37,586 nt of DNA from Roseiarcus sp. (lineage in GTDB: Bacteria; Pseudomonadota; Alphaproteobacteria; Rhizobiales; Beijerinckiaceae): NCBI GenBank assembly GCA_030153205.1, contig JASLHV010000348.1, forward strand, positions 1 through 37,586, in the 5' to 3' direction. Positions 24,085-32,521 of this stretch are shown here, piece by piece. The number at the start of each line of letters is the position of its first letter. Position 1 is the stretch's first letter. The notes under the pieces are model-generated. The model did not search any database and had not been told where the DNA came from. It saw only the letters and a list, made by a program, of their open reading frames with translations. Position numbers and translations under genes: made by a program.

Positions 24085-24894
24085 ATGTCGAAATTCGCTA
24101 GTCTTCAAGATTTCGTCGACCAGCACCAAAGCCTTTTCGTCCTCACCGGCGCCGGCTGCAGCACGAATTCGGGCATTCCTGACTATCGCGACGCCGCCGG
24201 CAACTGGAAGCGCACGCCACCGATGGCCTTTCAGGCTTTCATGAGCGAAGCAGCTTCTCGCCAGCGCTATTGGGCGCGCAGTCTCGTCGGCTGGCGCCGC
24301 TTTCGTCAGGCGCGACCGAATAACGCACATCGCGCTTTGGCCCGGCTCGAGGCGATGGGCAAGAGCAAAATTCTTCTGACTCAGAATGTGGACCGGCTGC
24401 ATCAAGCCGCCGGTAGCGCCGGCGTCATCGATCTGCATGGACGTCTCGATCTGGTCCGCTGCATGGGTTGCGAACAAAGGACGCCACGCGAGGAAATGCA
24501 GCATGAGTTGGGCCGGCTCAATCCGGATTGGCTTGCCCTTGACGCCATCGATGCGCCCGACGGGGATGCGGATCTGGACGGCTTAGATTTTGCGTCTTTC
24601 GCGGTGCCGCCATGTCAATTCTGCGGCGGCGTGCTGAAGCCGGATGTCGTGTTCTTTGGCGAGAATGTTCCCCGCGAGAGAGTCGATGCGGCGGCGAGAC
24701 ATTTAGCGCAGTCCGACGCCATGCTGATCGTCGGCTCCTCGCTAATGGTCTATTCAGGCTATCGCTTTGTCGATATGGCGGTTTCCGCCAACCTGCCCAT
24801 GGCGGCGGTCAATCTCGGCCGCACGCGCGCCGACGATCTGCTCACGCTGAAGGTCGAGCAGTCCTGCGAGACGGCGCTGACGTTTCTGCTGTGA
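24085..24894 (+). CDS. SIR2 family NAD-dependent protein deacylase (SIRT4-like class)
   Basis: The protein has 269 residues from ATG 24085, chosen because family members start about 15-20 residues before the NAD motif. The frame is open up to a GTG at 23953, and ATGs at 24034 and 24040 are further options. NAD-binding GAGCSTNSGIPDYRD, TQNVD and the catalytic His in LHGRLD are present, followed by two zinc-binding Cys pairs (RCMGC and PCQFC), then KPDVVFFGENVP, VGSSLMVYSG and VNLGRTRAD. These mark an active sirtuin that removes acyl groups from lysines using NAD. The order of motifs and the PDYRD form resemble class II (SIRT4-like) bacterial proteins. It follows the TetR gene on the same strand but has no obvious link to the molybdoenzyme. 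Confidence 0.9.
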   Translation: MSKFASLQDFVDQHQSLFVLTGAGCSTNSGIPDYRDAAGNWKRTPPMAFQAFMSEAASRQRYWARSLVGWRRFRQARPNNAHRALARLEAMGKSKILLTQNVDRLHQAAGSAGVIDLHGRLDLVRCMGCEQRTPREEMQHELGRLNPDWLALDAIDAPDGDADLDGLDFASFAVPPCQFCGGVLKPDVVFFGENVPRERVDAAARHLAQSDAMLIVGSSLMVYSGYRFVDMAVSANLPMAAVNLGRTRADDLLTLKVEQSCETALTFLL

Positions 24895-25004
24895 GTCTCG
24901 GCTTGCCTCCGAAGCGCAAACACAAGCTCGCCGTTGTTGAGACTTAAATCCGAATCTCGGAAAAGGATTCGCAAGATTCCTTTGGCGAAGATTGGATAAA
25001 CAAA

Positions 25005-25634
25005 TTGGCGGCCCCCGCTCGAAAATCTAAAGGGAATAGTTCTCGAAACCAGCGCGGCTCCAGGAGCAGGCAGAGCGGCGAGCGAAGCGCTAGGACCTTC
25101 GCATGGGCGCTCGCCGCGGTCTTGGTGATTGCTGGCGGCGCTTATTGGCTCGGCGGTTCGCGATGGATGAGCGCCAATCGGACCACCCAAGCCACGGCGC
25201 CTAAGCCTTCCGCCTCCGACGGCGGCCAAGCCCATCAAGCGGCGCAGCAATTGCGCGCCGATACGCCTGCTGAAGTCTCCAAACCCGTCAAGCCTGCTCG
25301 AAAAGAATTGGCTGCGGCCGCGCCGCCGAATATCGCCATCGATCACTGGTTCATGGAGGCCTATTTGCGATGCTGGTCTCCTCCGGGGAAACTTCCGCCC
25401 GACGGAGACTATGCGGCAAAGGTCCGCGTCGTCCACGACGCCAATGGCGGCCTCGCCGGCGCGCCTGTCTTGGTCAATCCGCCGAGCGATCCCGAATGGC
25501 GGCCTTACGCTGACAGCGCGGTGCAAGCGGTAAAAAAATGCAATCCGCTCCACGTGCCGTCCGACTTTCTTCCACGCTTCGAAGAGTGGAAAAAGGTCAC
25601 GCTCTATTTTGCGCCGGATAGCGCGCGCGAGTGA
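25005..25634 (+). CDS. TolA/TonB-like membrane-anchored protein
   Basis: This 209-residue protein has a basic Ser/Arg/Lys-rich cytoplasmic head (1-30), one transmembrane helix (about 31-50, TFAWALAAVLVIAGGAYWLG), an Ala/Pro/Lys-rich linker and a C-terminal domain (about 115-205). The latter has the TolA/TonB C-terminal pattern: YAAKVRVVHDANGGLAGAP, a helix with SAVQAVKKCNP and a final VTLYFAPD strand. Such domains connect inner-membrane energy or scaffold proteins to outer-membrane partners. The start is TTG at 25005 with a weak GGA, so the exact N terminus is uncertain. It is convergent with the sugar permease gene, 3 nt apart, and has no ExbB/D or Tol neighbours here. Confidence 0.75.
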   Translation: MAAPARKSKGNSSRNQRGSRSRQSGERSARTFAWALAAVLVIAGGAYWLGGSRWMSANRTTQATAPKPSASDGGQAHQAAQQLRADTPAEVSKPVKPARKELAAAAPPNIAIDHWFMEAYLRCWSPPGKLPPDGDYAAKVRVVHDANGGLAGAPVLVNPPSDPEWRPYADSAVQAVKKCNPLHVPSDFLPRFEEWKKVTLYFAPDSARE

Positions 25635-25637
25635 GTT

Positions 25638-26705
25638 TCACCCAAGCTGCGCTTGCAGCGCGAAGCGCCGGTACATGCGCCGCTGCATCTGGTCGAGCAC
25701 AACCGCAGCGATGATGACAAGCCCTTTGATCACCATCTGCCAGAAGGAGCTGACGCCGAGCATCACAAGCCCATCGCCGAGGACGCCGATGACGAAAGCG
25801 CCGACAAGCGTGCCGGCGATCGTGCCACGGCCGCCCGACAGCGACGTCCCGCCAAGCACGGCCGCGGCAATGGCGTTGAGTTCGAATGTCTCGCCAGACG
25901 CCGGATGGGCGGCGACAAGCTCCGAGGCGATGACGAGCCCAGCAAAGGCGGCGCAGAAGCCGGAAATCATATAGGCCGACACTTTGATGAGATTGACGCG
26001 AACGCCGGAGAGCGCGGCGGCGCGCTCATTGCCGCCTACGGCATAAACATGCCGTCCGAAAGGCGTCTTGGCGGCGACGTAAGCAGAGACAAGCGCGAAA
26101 ACGGCCAGGGCGACGATTGAAACAGGAACGCCAAGGATTGTCCCCGAGCCAAGGAAGGGAAAGCCGGTATTGTCGAAGCGCGGATCGCCGACCAGATTTG
26201 AAAATGTCGAGCCGTCAGAGATGAGCAATGCAGCGCCGCGCGCGACATAGAGCGTACCCAGCGTCGCGATGAAGGGCGCAACATTCAGTCGCGTGATCAG
26301 CAAGCCGTTGACCAAACCGATCGCGGCGCCGAGCGCCAATGTGATCAAGATCGTCTCGATAACGTTGGGAAAGATGGTGACCTCGAACGGCGCGACTGGA
26401 ATGCCGTGGGTCAGCAGTCCCCCGGCGATCATGCCGGAGACGCCGACGATCGATCCGACCGATAGATCAATGCCCGCGGTCAGAATAACAAAGGTCATGC
26501 CGATCGCCAGTATGGCGTTGACCGCGACATGTTTGGCTACAATGACGAGAGTCGGCACATCGAGAAAATTCGGCGTGGTGACGCCGAAAAAGACGAAGAC
26601 GACGATCAGCGCGATGAAGGTCCGAAAGCTCATCAGCAGCAGCGCCAGCGGGCGCTTCTGCTTGGCGGGTTCGGCTTTGGCCGTGGACAATGTTTCGCTC
26701 GTCAT
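25638..26705 (-). CDS. CUT2 (ribose-type) sugar ABC transporter permease
   Basis: This 355-residue RbsC-like permease has about nine to ten hydrophobic segments. Diagnostic segments are NAILAIGMTFVILTAGIDLSVGS near residues 62-84, FIATLGTLYVARG, the EAA-like GGNERAAALSGVRV loop and AAVLGGTSLSGGRGTIAGTLVG. The cytoplasmic N terminus (about 25 residues) is rich in Lys and Glu. It forms a homodimeric channel for a monosaccharide or polyol. Its ATG overlaps the ATPase stop (26702-26705), and it is the last gene of the eight-gene sugar operon. Confidence 0.94.
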   Translation of the reverse strand: MTSETLSTAKAEPAKQKRPLALLLMSFRTFIALIVVFVFFGVTTPNFLDVPTLVIVAKHVAVNAILAIGMTFVILTAGIDLSVGSIVGVSGMIAGGLLTHGIPVAPFEVTIFPNVIETILITLALGAAIGLVNGLLITRLNVAPFIATLGTLYVARGAALLISDGSTFSNLVGDPRFDNTGFPFLGSGTILGVPVSIVALAVFALVSAYVAAKTPFGRHVYAVGGNERAAALSGVRVNLIKVSAYMISGFCAAFAGLVIASELVAAHPASGETFELNAIAAAVLGGTSLSGGRGTIAGTLVGAFVIGVLGDGLVMLGVSSFWQMVIKGLVIIAAVVLDQMQRRMYRRFALQAQLG

Positions 26706-28255
26706 GACGCCCGTCTTTCAACCGCTTCGTGCGCCGCCAGCGCCGCCGTCGAGGCTTCTATCAGGGCGCTCTCCGTCGCCTCTTCGCGTGAAAATTCTCC
26801 GGTCGCCTGGCCGCGCGACATGACAACGATGCGGTCAGCGTAGCCGAGCGCTTCTTTCAGATCGGAGGTCGAAAAGACGATTCCGAGTCCGTCGTCGGCG
26901 AGGCCTCGCATGACGCGAAAAATCTCGGCTTTGGCGCCGACATCGACGCCGCGGGTCGGCTCGTCGAGAAGAATGACGGAAGGACCAGTCATCAATCCTT
27001 TGCCGATGACGACCTTTTGCTGATTGCCGCCGCTCAACGCGGTCACTTCGATCTCAGGCGATGAGACCTTGATCGTCATGCGCTTGATCATGTCCCGCGC
27101 TTGTTTTTGTTCGCGGCTCCCTATCAAGGTGAAGAAGCGCGTGAATTGACTTAGGCTGGCGAGGGTCAGATTGGAGCGAACAGAAAGCGTCTGGACCAAG
27201 CCGTCGCGCTGCCTGTCTTCCGGCACAAGCACAAGCCCATGATGGATGCGCGCCGCGACGGACTGACCCGCCAGGCTCTTGCCGGCGAGGACGACATCGC
27301 CGACCGCTTGAGATTGCAAGCCCATGAGACACTCGAATAGTTCGGAACGTCCAGCGCCGAGCAACCCATAGAGGCAGACGATCTCGCCGCCTTCGATGGA
27401 TAGATTGACATGGTCGACGAGAAAGCCGCCAGCCGCGCGCGGCAGCGTCAGATTGCGGACGGCTAAAACTTCCTTCCCGGAACGGTTCGCACGACCCTGC
27501 AGCGCAAGGCCAGTCGGACCGACCATTTTCTCGATCATCCAGTCAATCGAAATGTCCTTGACCAGCGCGGCCGCTTGCCTGCGGCCGTCGCGCAAAACGG
27601 TAATGAAATCACCGATGCGCATGATCTCTTCGAGCCGATGCGAGATATAAATAATCGCGACGCCATGCGCTTTCAAATCGCGGATGACACGAAAAAGGAT
27701 CTCGACTTCGGATGCGCTGAGCGCGGAGGTCGGTTCGTCCATGATGAGTACGTCGACATCGGCCGCGAGCGCTTTGGCGATCTCGACGATCTGCTGTTGA
27801 CCGATGCGCAGATCGTCGACGAGTTGATTGGGATCGATTGGATGTTCGAGCCGCGCCAGCAGCGCCCGCGCTCTTTCGACTTGCCGGCCACGATCAATGT
27901 CGAAGCCAAAGCGCGTCGGCGGATCGACAAGGCTCAAATTCTCAGCGACGCTCAGGTTGGGGCAAAGGTTGAGCTCTTGGTAGATAATGCCGATGCCATG
28001 CGCCGCAGCCTCGCGGACAGACTGAAAGGCGACCGCTTGTCCGCGCAAAACGAGGCGGCCGGCGCTCGGCGCTACGGCGCCCGCCAGTATTTTCATCAGC
28101 GTCGATTTCCCGGCGCCGTTTTCGCCGACCAGCACATTCACGGCGCCGCGCCGAACCTCGAAATCAACCTCTTGCAGCGCGACCGTGCCCGGAAAGACCT
28201 TGCTCACTCGCTCGGCCTTAAGGATGACCTCGTCGCTCTCGGGGCTCACGGTCAC
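26702..28255 (-). CDS. CUT2 sugar ABC transporter ATP-binding protein (RbsA-like, two NBDs)
   Basis: This 517-residue double ATPase has domain 1 Walker A GENGAGKST (44-52), Q-loop IYQELNL, signature LRIGQQQ, Walker B VLIMDEPTSAL and switch His in ISHRLEE. Domain 2 has GLLGAGRSE instead of a Walker A lysine, signature LSGGNQQK and VILLDEPTRGVDVGAK, as in RbsA, XylG and relatives. It starts with GTG 28255, overlapping the DUF2291 stop as GTGA and preceded by AGAGG. It powers uptake of the sugar bound by the 29025 product. Confidence 0.94.
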   Translation of the reverse strand: MTVSPESDEVILKAERVSKVFPGTVALQEVDFEVRRGAVNVLVGENGAGKSTLMKILAGAVAPSAGRLVLRGQAVAFQSVREAAAHGIGIIYQELNLCPNLSVAENLSLVDPPTRFGFDIDRGRQVERARALLARLEHPIDPNQLVDDLRIGQQQIVEIAKALAADVDVLIMDEPTSALSASEVEILFRVIRDLKAHGVAIIYISHRLEEIMRIGDFITVLRDGRRQAAALVKDISIDWMIEKMVGPTGLALQGRANRSGKEVLAVRNLTLPRAAGGFLVDHVNLSIEGGEIVCLYGLLGAGRSELFECLMGLQSQAVGDVVLAGKSLAGQSVAARIHHGLVLVPEDRQRDGLVQTLSVRSNLTLASLSQFTRFFTLIGSREQKQARDMIKRMTIKVSSPEIEVTALSGGNQQKVVIGKGLMTGPSVILLDEPTRGVDVGAKAEIFRVMRGLADDGLGIVFSTSDLKEALGYADRIVVMSRGQATGEFSREEATESALIEASTAALAAHEAVERRAS

Positions 28256-28908
28256 GGCTTCGCCTCTGGCTCTATGGCGACTGGCGTTGCGGTTATCGTA
28301 TCGGCGCCTGGCGTAAGCGTCGCGGCGGCGTAAAACGAAAATGATTTTCCGACAGCGTCCTTAGCGTCAAACGCCTTGTGGATGGCGCCGGAAACGCGGT
28401 CATTGAGCGCACGGGAGACCTGCGCATATTGAATCTGATTGACGAAATCGCCGAAGTGGATCGACGGCAGCGCGTCTCTCAGCGCCGTTCCGAAGATCAC
28501 CGGGCCGATCTGCAAATCGACCTTTTTGGGACCGCTTTTTGTCGTCACTTCCAGACTCATGATTCCGTGACGTGACGCAGTGTCGACGGCGGCGACTTTC
28601 CCGACGCCTTTGATTTCGTACGTCCAGGGATTGCCGTCGCCCGCGCGCTGACCATAGGTCTTGCCGGCCTTGTCAGGATCTTCGGCGATTGCGGGAAGCA
28701 GTGTATCGAGATCTACCGCCCTGCTCTTGAAATCGGCGAGGGCCTTCTCGCTCCAATGTTGATCGACATAGGCGGATGCGTCGAACGCGTCTTGTCCGCT
28801 CGATTTTGCGGCCGCCAAGTCCTTATTGCCGACGATTTTGCAACCGCTAAGCACGACGGCCAAAAAGAGCGCTAGGAAAAGTTTTTGATTGGAGAAGATC
28901 ATGCCCAT
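28252..28908 (-). CDS. DUF2291 family periplasmic lipoprotein
   Basis: This 218-residue protein has a lipobox (VVLSGC, Cys at about residue 23) after a short hydrophobic signal and matches DUF2291, a family usually encoded within CUT2 sugar or polyol ABC transporter operons. Typical segments are FDASAYVDQHWSEKALADF, the GQRAGDGNPWTYEIKG stretch and SIHFGDFVNQIQYAQVSRALND. Its function is unknown. Membrane anchoring and constant placement next to the binding protein suggest a transport accessory or a modulator of sugar delivery (inference). It overlaps the ATPase start and follows the binding-protein gene after 116 nt that hold a strong hairpin. Confidence 0.85.
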   Translation of the reverse strand: MGMIFSNQKLFLALFLAVVLSGCKIVGNKDLAAAKSSGQDAFDASAYVDQHWSEKALADFKSRAVDLDTLLPAIAEDPDKAGKTYGQRAGDGNPWTYEIKGVGKVAAVDTASRHGIMSLEVTTKSGPKKVDLQIGPVIFGTALRDALPSIHFGDFVNQIQYAQVSRALNDRVSGAIHKAFDAKDAVGKSFSFYAAATLTPGADTITATPVAIEPEAKP

Positions 28909-28925
28909 TTCATCTTCAAACGTCC

Positions 28926-28958
28926 GCTCCGCCGGTAGGGGAGGTCTACCGGCGGAGC
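28926..28958 (-). other. Intercistronic 13-bp stem-loop after the sugar-binding protein gene
   Basis: GCTCCGCCGGTAG (28926-28938) and CTACCGGCGGAGC (28946-28958) form a perfect 13-bp stem with a 7-nt loop, the strongest hairpin in the window. It lies between the binding-protein gene and the rest of the transporter genes. No T-run follows on the transcribed strand, so partial termination or 3'-end protection of the binding-protein mRNA is more likely than a full terminator. Confidence 0.7.
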
Positions 28959-29024
28959 CTGCTTGAGGCGCGGCTTGATGCTTCGCGATCCGCCGCAGCT
29001 CGCTCTCAAGAAATCAGCGGCCAA

Positions 29025-29969
29025 TCACTTGGCGAGCGTGAAGTTATTGAGTTTGTCGGCGTTATCCTTGACGATCAACACGCAGTCGATTGATTGCTTT
29101 TCGGGCTTACCCGTCGACTTTTTGTCGAGATAAGTATCAGCTTCGACGACGGCGAGTTGGGCGATTTCGAAGGCCGGCTGAAGAACCGTTGCGGCGATCT
29201 TGCCCGCCTTGATCTGGTCGCGAACGTCGTTGGAGCCGTCGAATCCGACGACAACGACATCATCCCTATGCGCCGCCTGAAGCGCCGCCGAGGCGCCCAT
29301 CGCCATCGTATCATTGCCGGAGATCACGCCCTTGATCTCGGGATGAGCCTGCAACATCGACTCCATTTTCGAATAGGCTTCCGTTTGGCTCCAATTGGCG
29401 CTTTGTTTGGCGACGAGTTTCAGATCGGAGAATTGATCGAGAATGTCGTGATAGCCTTTGGAGCGAATGCCGGCGTTGGTATCGGATTCCTTTCCAACGA
29501 GCTCGGCGTACGGCCCTTTCTCGCCCATCTTCTTGGCGAATTCCTGCGCGCCCAGCGTTGCGCCTTGATAATTATTCGAAACGATCTGAGCGACGGCGAC
29601 GCCAGTCTTGTTGATCTCGCGGTCGATCAACAAGCTCGGAATGCCAGCCTTCTTGGCCTTGTCAACGGCTTCGATCGACGCATCGGCGCCGGCGTTGTCA
29701 AGGATGATCGCTGCCGCTTTGCGCGCGATCGCCGTATCAATCAGTTGATTCTGCTTATTGGCGTCGTCGTCATGGACGAGCACCAGTGTATCATAGCCGA
29801 GCTCCTTAGCCTTGGCTGCAGCGCCATCCGCTTCCGTCGCGAAGAACGGATTGTCATGCGAAGGCGTAATGATCGCGATCAATTTGCCGTTGCCTGCCGC
29901 CATGGCGCTGACGCTGGTCAATGTGACGAGGCCGAACGCGGCCGCTCCAAGGGTCTTCAATAGTGACAT
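29025..29969 (-). CDS. CUT2 sugar ABC transporter substrate-binding protein (RbsB-like)
   Basis: The protein has 314 residues from ATG 29969, which has GGAGG upstream. The longer frame crosses this ribosome-binding site and is rejected. A signal peptide covers about residues 1-24 (cut after SAMA). The mature protein shows the Peripla_BP_4 pattern: LIAIITPSHDNPFFATEADGA, IDTAIARKAAAIILDNAGAD, SLLIDREIN, IVSNNYQGA, GKESDTNAGIRSKG, ISGNDTMAMGA and VVVGFDGSNDVRDQIKAG. Such proteins bind a pentose, hexose or polyol in the periplasm. The ligand cannot be read from sequence. It lies between the kinase gene and DUF2291 in the operon. Confidence 0.94.
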   Translation of the reverse strand: MSLLKTLGAAAFGLVTLTSVSAMAAGNGKLIAIITPSHDNPFFATEADGAAAKAKELGYDTLVLVHDDDANKQNQLIDTAIARKAAAIILDNAGADASIEAVDKAKKAGIPSLLIDREINKTGVAVAQIVSNNYQGATLGAQEFAKKMGEKGPYAELVGKESDTNAGIRSKGYHDILDQFSDLKLVAKQSANWSQTEAYSKMESMLQAHPEIKGVISGNDTMAMGASAALQAAHRDDVVVVGFDGSNDVRDQIKAGKIAATVLQPAFEIAQLAVVEADTYLDKKSTGKPEKQSIDCVLIVKDNADKLNNFTLAK

Positions 29970-29999
29970 AACGCTTCCTCCGTTTAATCTTCCAACCCC

Positions 30000-30038
30000 G
30001 CGCCGGTGGCGGCGCCTCTCCAACCCCTCAGAGAGGGG
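30000..30038 (-). repeat. Pair of small hairpins between kinase and binding-protein genes
   Basis: Two adjacent perfect stems fill most of this 75-nt gap: GCGCCG-GTGG-CGGCGC (30000-30015) and CCCCTC-AGA-GAGGGG (30024-30038). They lie between the kinase stop (30045) and the Shine-Dalgarno of the binding-protein gene. The layout resembles REP-like palindromic units seen between genes of many proteobacteria, but no second copy was seen in the window. Confidence 0.45.
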
Positions 30039-30044
30039 AAGCCT

Positions 30045-31562
30045 TCATGTCTTTGCCGCCGCCTGATGATTTGGGCTGAGGCCATCCGACCCGCCTGCGA
30101 CAGCTTGACTAATAGCGGCCCGCCAGCCAGCGAGAAGACGACGGCGGCTCTCTCCAACGCCGCTCGGCGAAAATACGTCGGCCTCGGCATCGAAACGCGA
30201 GCGCCCCTCTGCATTCGTCCAAAGACCGGCGCCGACGCCCGCCATGACGCCAACGCCGATCGCGCTCAACTCGGCGACGCCGCTGCGTCGTACCGGTCGT
30301 TGCAATACATCGGCCTGGATCTGCATCAGGAAGTCGTTTCGCGCGGCGCCGCCGTCTGCGAACAGTCTTTCGAGAGGCGCCGAGAGATCAGCTTCCATCG
30401 CGCTAAAGACATCCGATATTTGTAAGGCGATCGCTTCAAATGTCGCCCGGGCGACATGAGCGGGCTTGGTCGAGAGCGACATCCCGGCGATGATCCCGCG
30501 AGCCTCGTCCCGCCAATGCGGCGCGCCGAGGCCGACAAGCGCCGGTACGAAATAGACGCCGTCGCTGTCTGAGACGCTTTGCGCTAAAAGGGTCAGAGCC
30601 GTCTCGTCTTTCAGTCCAAGCAGCGTGGCCGCGAAGGACGCGGCATGGCCCGAGACGGAAATATTTCCCTCGAGCGCATAAGTGATCTTCCCTTCAGCGC
30701 CCCACGCGATGGTTGTCGACAAACCGTTGTGCGAAAGCAGGACCCGCTCGACCAGGGTCATGAGCGAAGAGCCCGTGCCATAGGTCGCCTTGACCGCCCC
30801 GGGCGTTCGTATTCCATGGCCAAAAAGCGCGGCGTGAGAATCGCCCATCACCGCGAGGATCGGTACATCTGCGGGAATGGCGCTGTTTTGCGCGGTATGA
30901 CCAAAAAGACTGTCGGACGGTTTCGCCTCCGGCATGATCTCGATGGGTGCTTTGAAAATATCCGAAAGGCCGCGGTCCCAGGCAAGACGATGGATGTCGA
31001 AGAGCTGCGTGCGAGAGGCGTTGCTGTAGTCCGTCGCGTGGGTTTTGCCGCCGGTCAGTTTAAAGAGAAGCCAGGAATCGACCGTGCCCGCGCGAACCCG
31101 ACCGCTCGCGACGCCGGCGCGCAGGCCGGGCGTATTCTCGATAAGCCAGGCTATTTTCGCTGCGGGGAATAGAGGATCGATACCGAGTCCCGTGCGCTCC
31201 GCTATAAGGCGCTCGACCTCCGGACGGCGCAAGGGCTTGAGCCGATCGGCTGATCGACGACATTGCCATATGACGCAAGGTGTCAACGGTTCGCCGCTTT
31301 CGCGATCCCAGAGAAGTACGGATTCGCGTTGATTGGAGATACCGATCGCGGCTGGCCTCTCCGGCCGAGCGGCAAGACATTCGCCGATCGCCTCCTCAAC
31401 CGATCGCCAGATTTCATTCGCCGATTGCTCGGCCCAGCCAGCCTTGGGGTGCGTCACCGTCATCGGCCGCGAACCACGCGCGACGATAGAACCCTGGGCG
31501 TCGATCAACAGCGCCTTGGTGTTTGTCGTGCCCTGGTCGATGGCGAGGACGCAAGCCGTCAT
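30045..31562 (-). CDS. FGGY family carbohydrate kinase (glycerol kinase-like)
   Basis: The kinase has 505 residues from ATG 31562, which overlaps the transketolase stop as ATGA. An upstream frame inside that gene is rejected. ASKHA-fold motifs are present: AIDQGTTNTKALLID (7-21), a GlpK-like FPAAKIAWLIEN (132-143), GTVDSWLLFKLTGG, the catalytic Asp241 in GDSHAALFGHG, YGTGSSLM, and the family signature GIIAGMSL...HVARATFEA. It resembles glycerol kinase closely, but the FGGY family includes kinases for xylulose, ribulose, erythritol and apulose. With an isomerase and a transketolase in the same operon, a ketose substrate is more likely than glycerol. Confidence 0.92.
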   Translation of the reverse strand: MTACVLAIDQGTTNTKALLIDAQGSIVARGSRPMTVTHPKAGWAEQSANEIWRSVEEAIGECLAARPERPAAIGISNQRESVLLWDRESGEPLTPCVIWQCRRSADRLKPLRRPEVERLIAERTGLGIDPLFPAAKIAWLIENTPGLRAGVASGRVRAGTVDSWLLFKLTGGKTHATDYSNASRTQLFDIHRLAWDRGLSDIFKAPIEIMPEAKPSDSLFGHTAQNSAIPADVPILAVMGDSHAALFGHGIRTPGAVKATYGTGSSLMTLVERVLLSHNGLSTTIAWGAEGKITYALEGNISVSGHAASFAATLLGLKDETALTLLAQSVSDSDGVYFVPALVGLGAPHWRDEARGIIAGMSLSTKPAHVARATFEAIALQISDVFSAMEADLSAPLERLFADGGAARNDFLMQIQADVLQRPVRRSGVAELSAIGVGVMAGVGAGLWTNAEGRSRFDAEADVFSPSGVGESRRRLLAGWRAAISQAVAGGSDGLSPNHQAAAKT

Positions 31563-32521
31563 GCCACTTTCCTCATTGCGACGATTTCGCGGACCGCATC
31601 GGCGATCCCATCTGCTGTGAGGCCGAAACGCTCGAGCAGGAAGTCCGGCGAACCGGTTGGCAAAAAGCCGGGGAAGCCAAGAATGCGCATGCGGCAAGGA
31701 CGTGACGTCGTGACAACCTCGGCGACAGCGCCGCCGAGGCCGCCCCGAACGGAATGTTCTTCTACTGTCACGATCGCGCCGGTTTCGGCGGCTGCGAGAA
31801 TCGCCTCGATATCGAGCGGCGCAATCGACGCCATATTGACGACCCGCGCCTTGACGCCCGACGCCGCAAGCTGCTCGGCCGCCTCGACCGCGCGCGCAAC
31901 CATCACCCCATTCGCTATGATTGCCGCGTCCGATCCCTCGCGCAGCGTCTCGGCGACCCCGACGCGAAAGACCGCGCCGGGCTGACGTTTCAGGTCAGGC
32001 ACCGGCATCCGGCTCAAGCGAAGAAAGAAAGGTCCTTTGGTCTCGGCCGCCGCCTTGATCGCCTCCGCGGTCTCCCAACGATCGGAAGGGGCGACAATTT
32101 TGAGGCCAGGCAAGAGACGCAACCAAGCAAAGTCTTCGATCGAATGATGCGTCGGTCCAAGCTCGCCATAGGCGATACCGCTCGATATGCCGCAAAGTTT
32201 CACATTGGTTTGCGAATAGACGACGTCAGCCTTGATCTGCTCCAGTGCGCGCGCGGTGAGGAAACAAGCGGCGCCGCTGACGAAAGGCGTCTTACCGCCG
32301 TTGGCGAGGCCCGCGCCGACGCCGACCATGGTCTGTTCGGCAATGCCGACATTGATGAGCCGGTCCGGAAAGCGCTTCTGAAAGCCAACGAGCTTACTGG
32401 AGCCAACGCTGTCATTGACCACGGCGACGATCCGCTCGTCCTTTTCCGCCAAGGTTTCGAGGGTCTTTGCAAAGGTCTCGCGGCAATCGTAGCGGCCGGC
32501 GGCGACAGTTTCCGCGCTCAT
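31559..32521 (-). CDS. Transketolase, C-terminal (pyrimidine and C-domain) subunit
   Basis: The subunit has 320 residues from ATG 32521, which shares one base with the stop of the N-terminal subunit (TGATG). It contains the PYR-binding and C-terminal transketolase domains: the catalytic Glu62 in NVGIAEQTMVG, GKTPFVSGAACFL, GPTHHSIEDFAWLRLLPG, APSDRWE and a C-terminal VTVEEHSVRGGLG. Together with the next gene product it equals one full transketolase, a thiamine-diphosphate enzyme that moves a two-carbon ketol unit between sugar phosphates. Split transketolases are common in dedicated sugar pathways, for example AptAB for apulose 4-phosphate and SqwGH for sulfofructose. Confidence 0.93.
   Translation of the reverse strand: MSAETVAAGRYDCRETFAKTLETLAEKDERIVAVVNDSVGSSKLVGFQKRFPDRLINVGIAEQTMVGVGAGLANGGKTPFVSGAACFLTARALEQIKADVVYSQTNVKLCGISSGIAYGELGPTHHSIEDFAWLRLLPGLKIVAPSDRWETAEAIKAAAETKGPFFLRLSRMPVPDLKRQPGAVFRVGVAETLREGSDAAIIANGVMVARAVEAAEQLAASGVKARVVNMASIAPLDIEAILAAAETGAIVTVEEHSVRGGLGGAVAEVVTTSRPCRMRILGFPGFLPTGSPDFLLERFGLTADGIADAVREIVAMRKVA

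Noticed and set aside
24951..24983. Two overlapping short stems (CGAATC/GATTCG and AAAGGA/TCCTTT) before the TolA-like gene, looking like an attenuator
   Set aside because: Only 6 bp each, mutually exclusive and without leader peptide or T-run; too weak to claim a function.
30045..31562. Calling the FGGY kinase a plain glycerol kinase (glpK)
   Set aside because: Motifs are GlpK-like, but isomerase, transketolase and a CUT2 sugar importer in the operon, with no glycerol-3-phosphate dehydrogenase, argue for another substrate.
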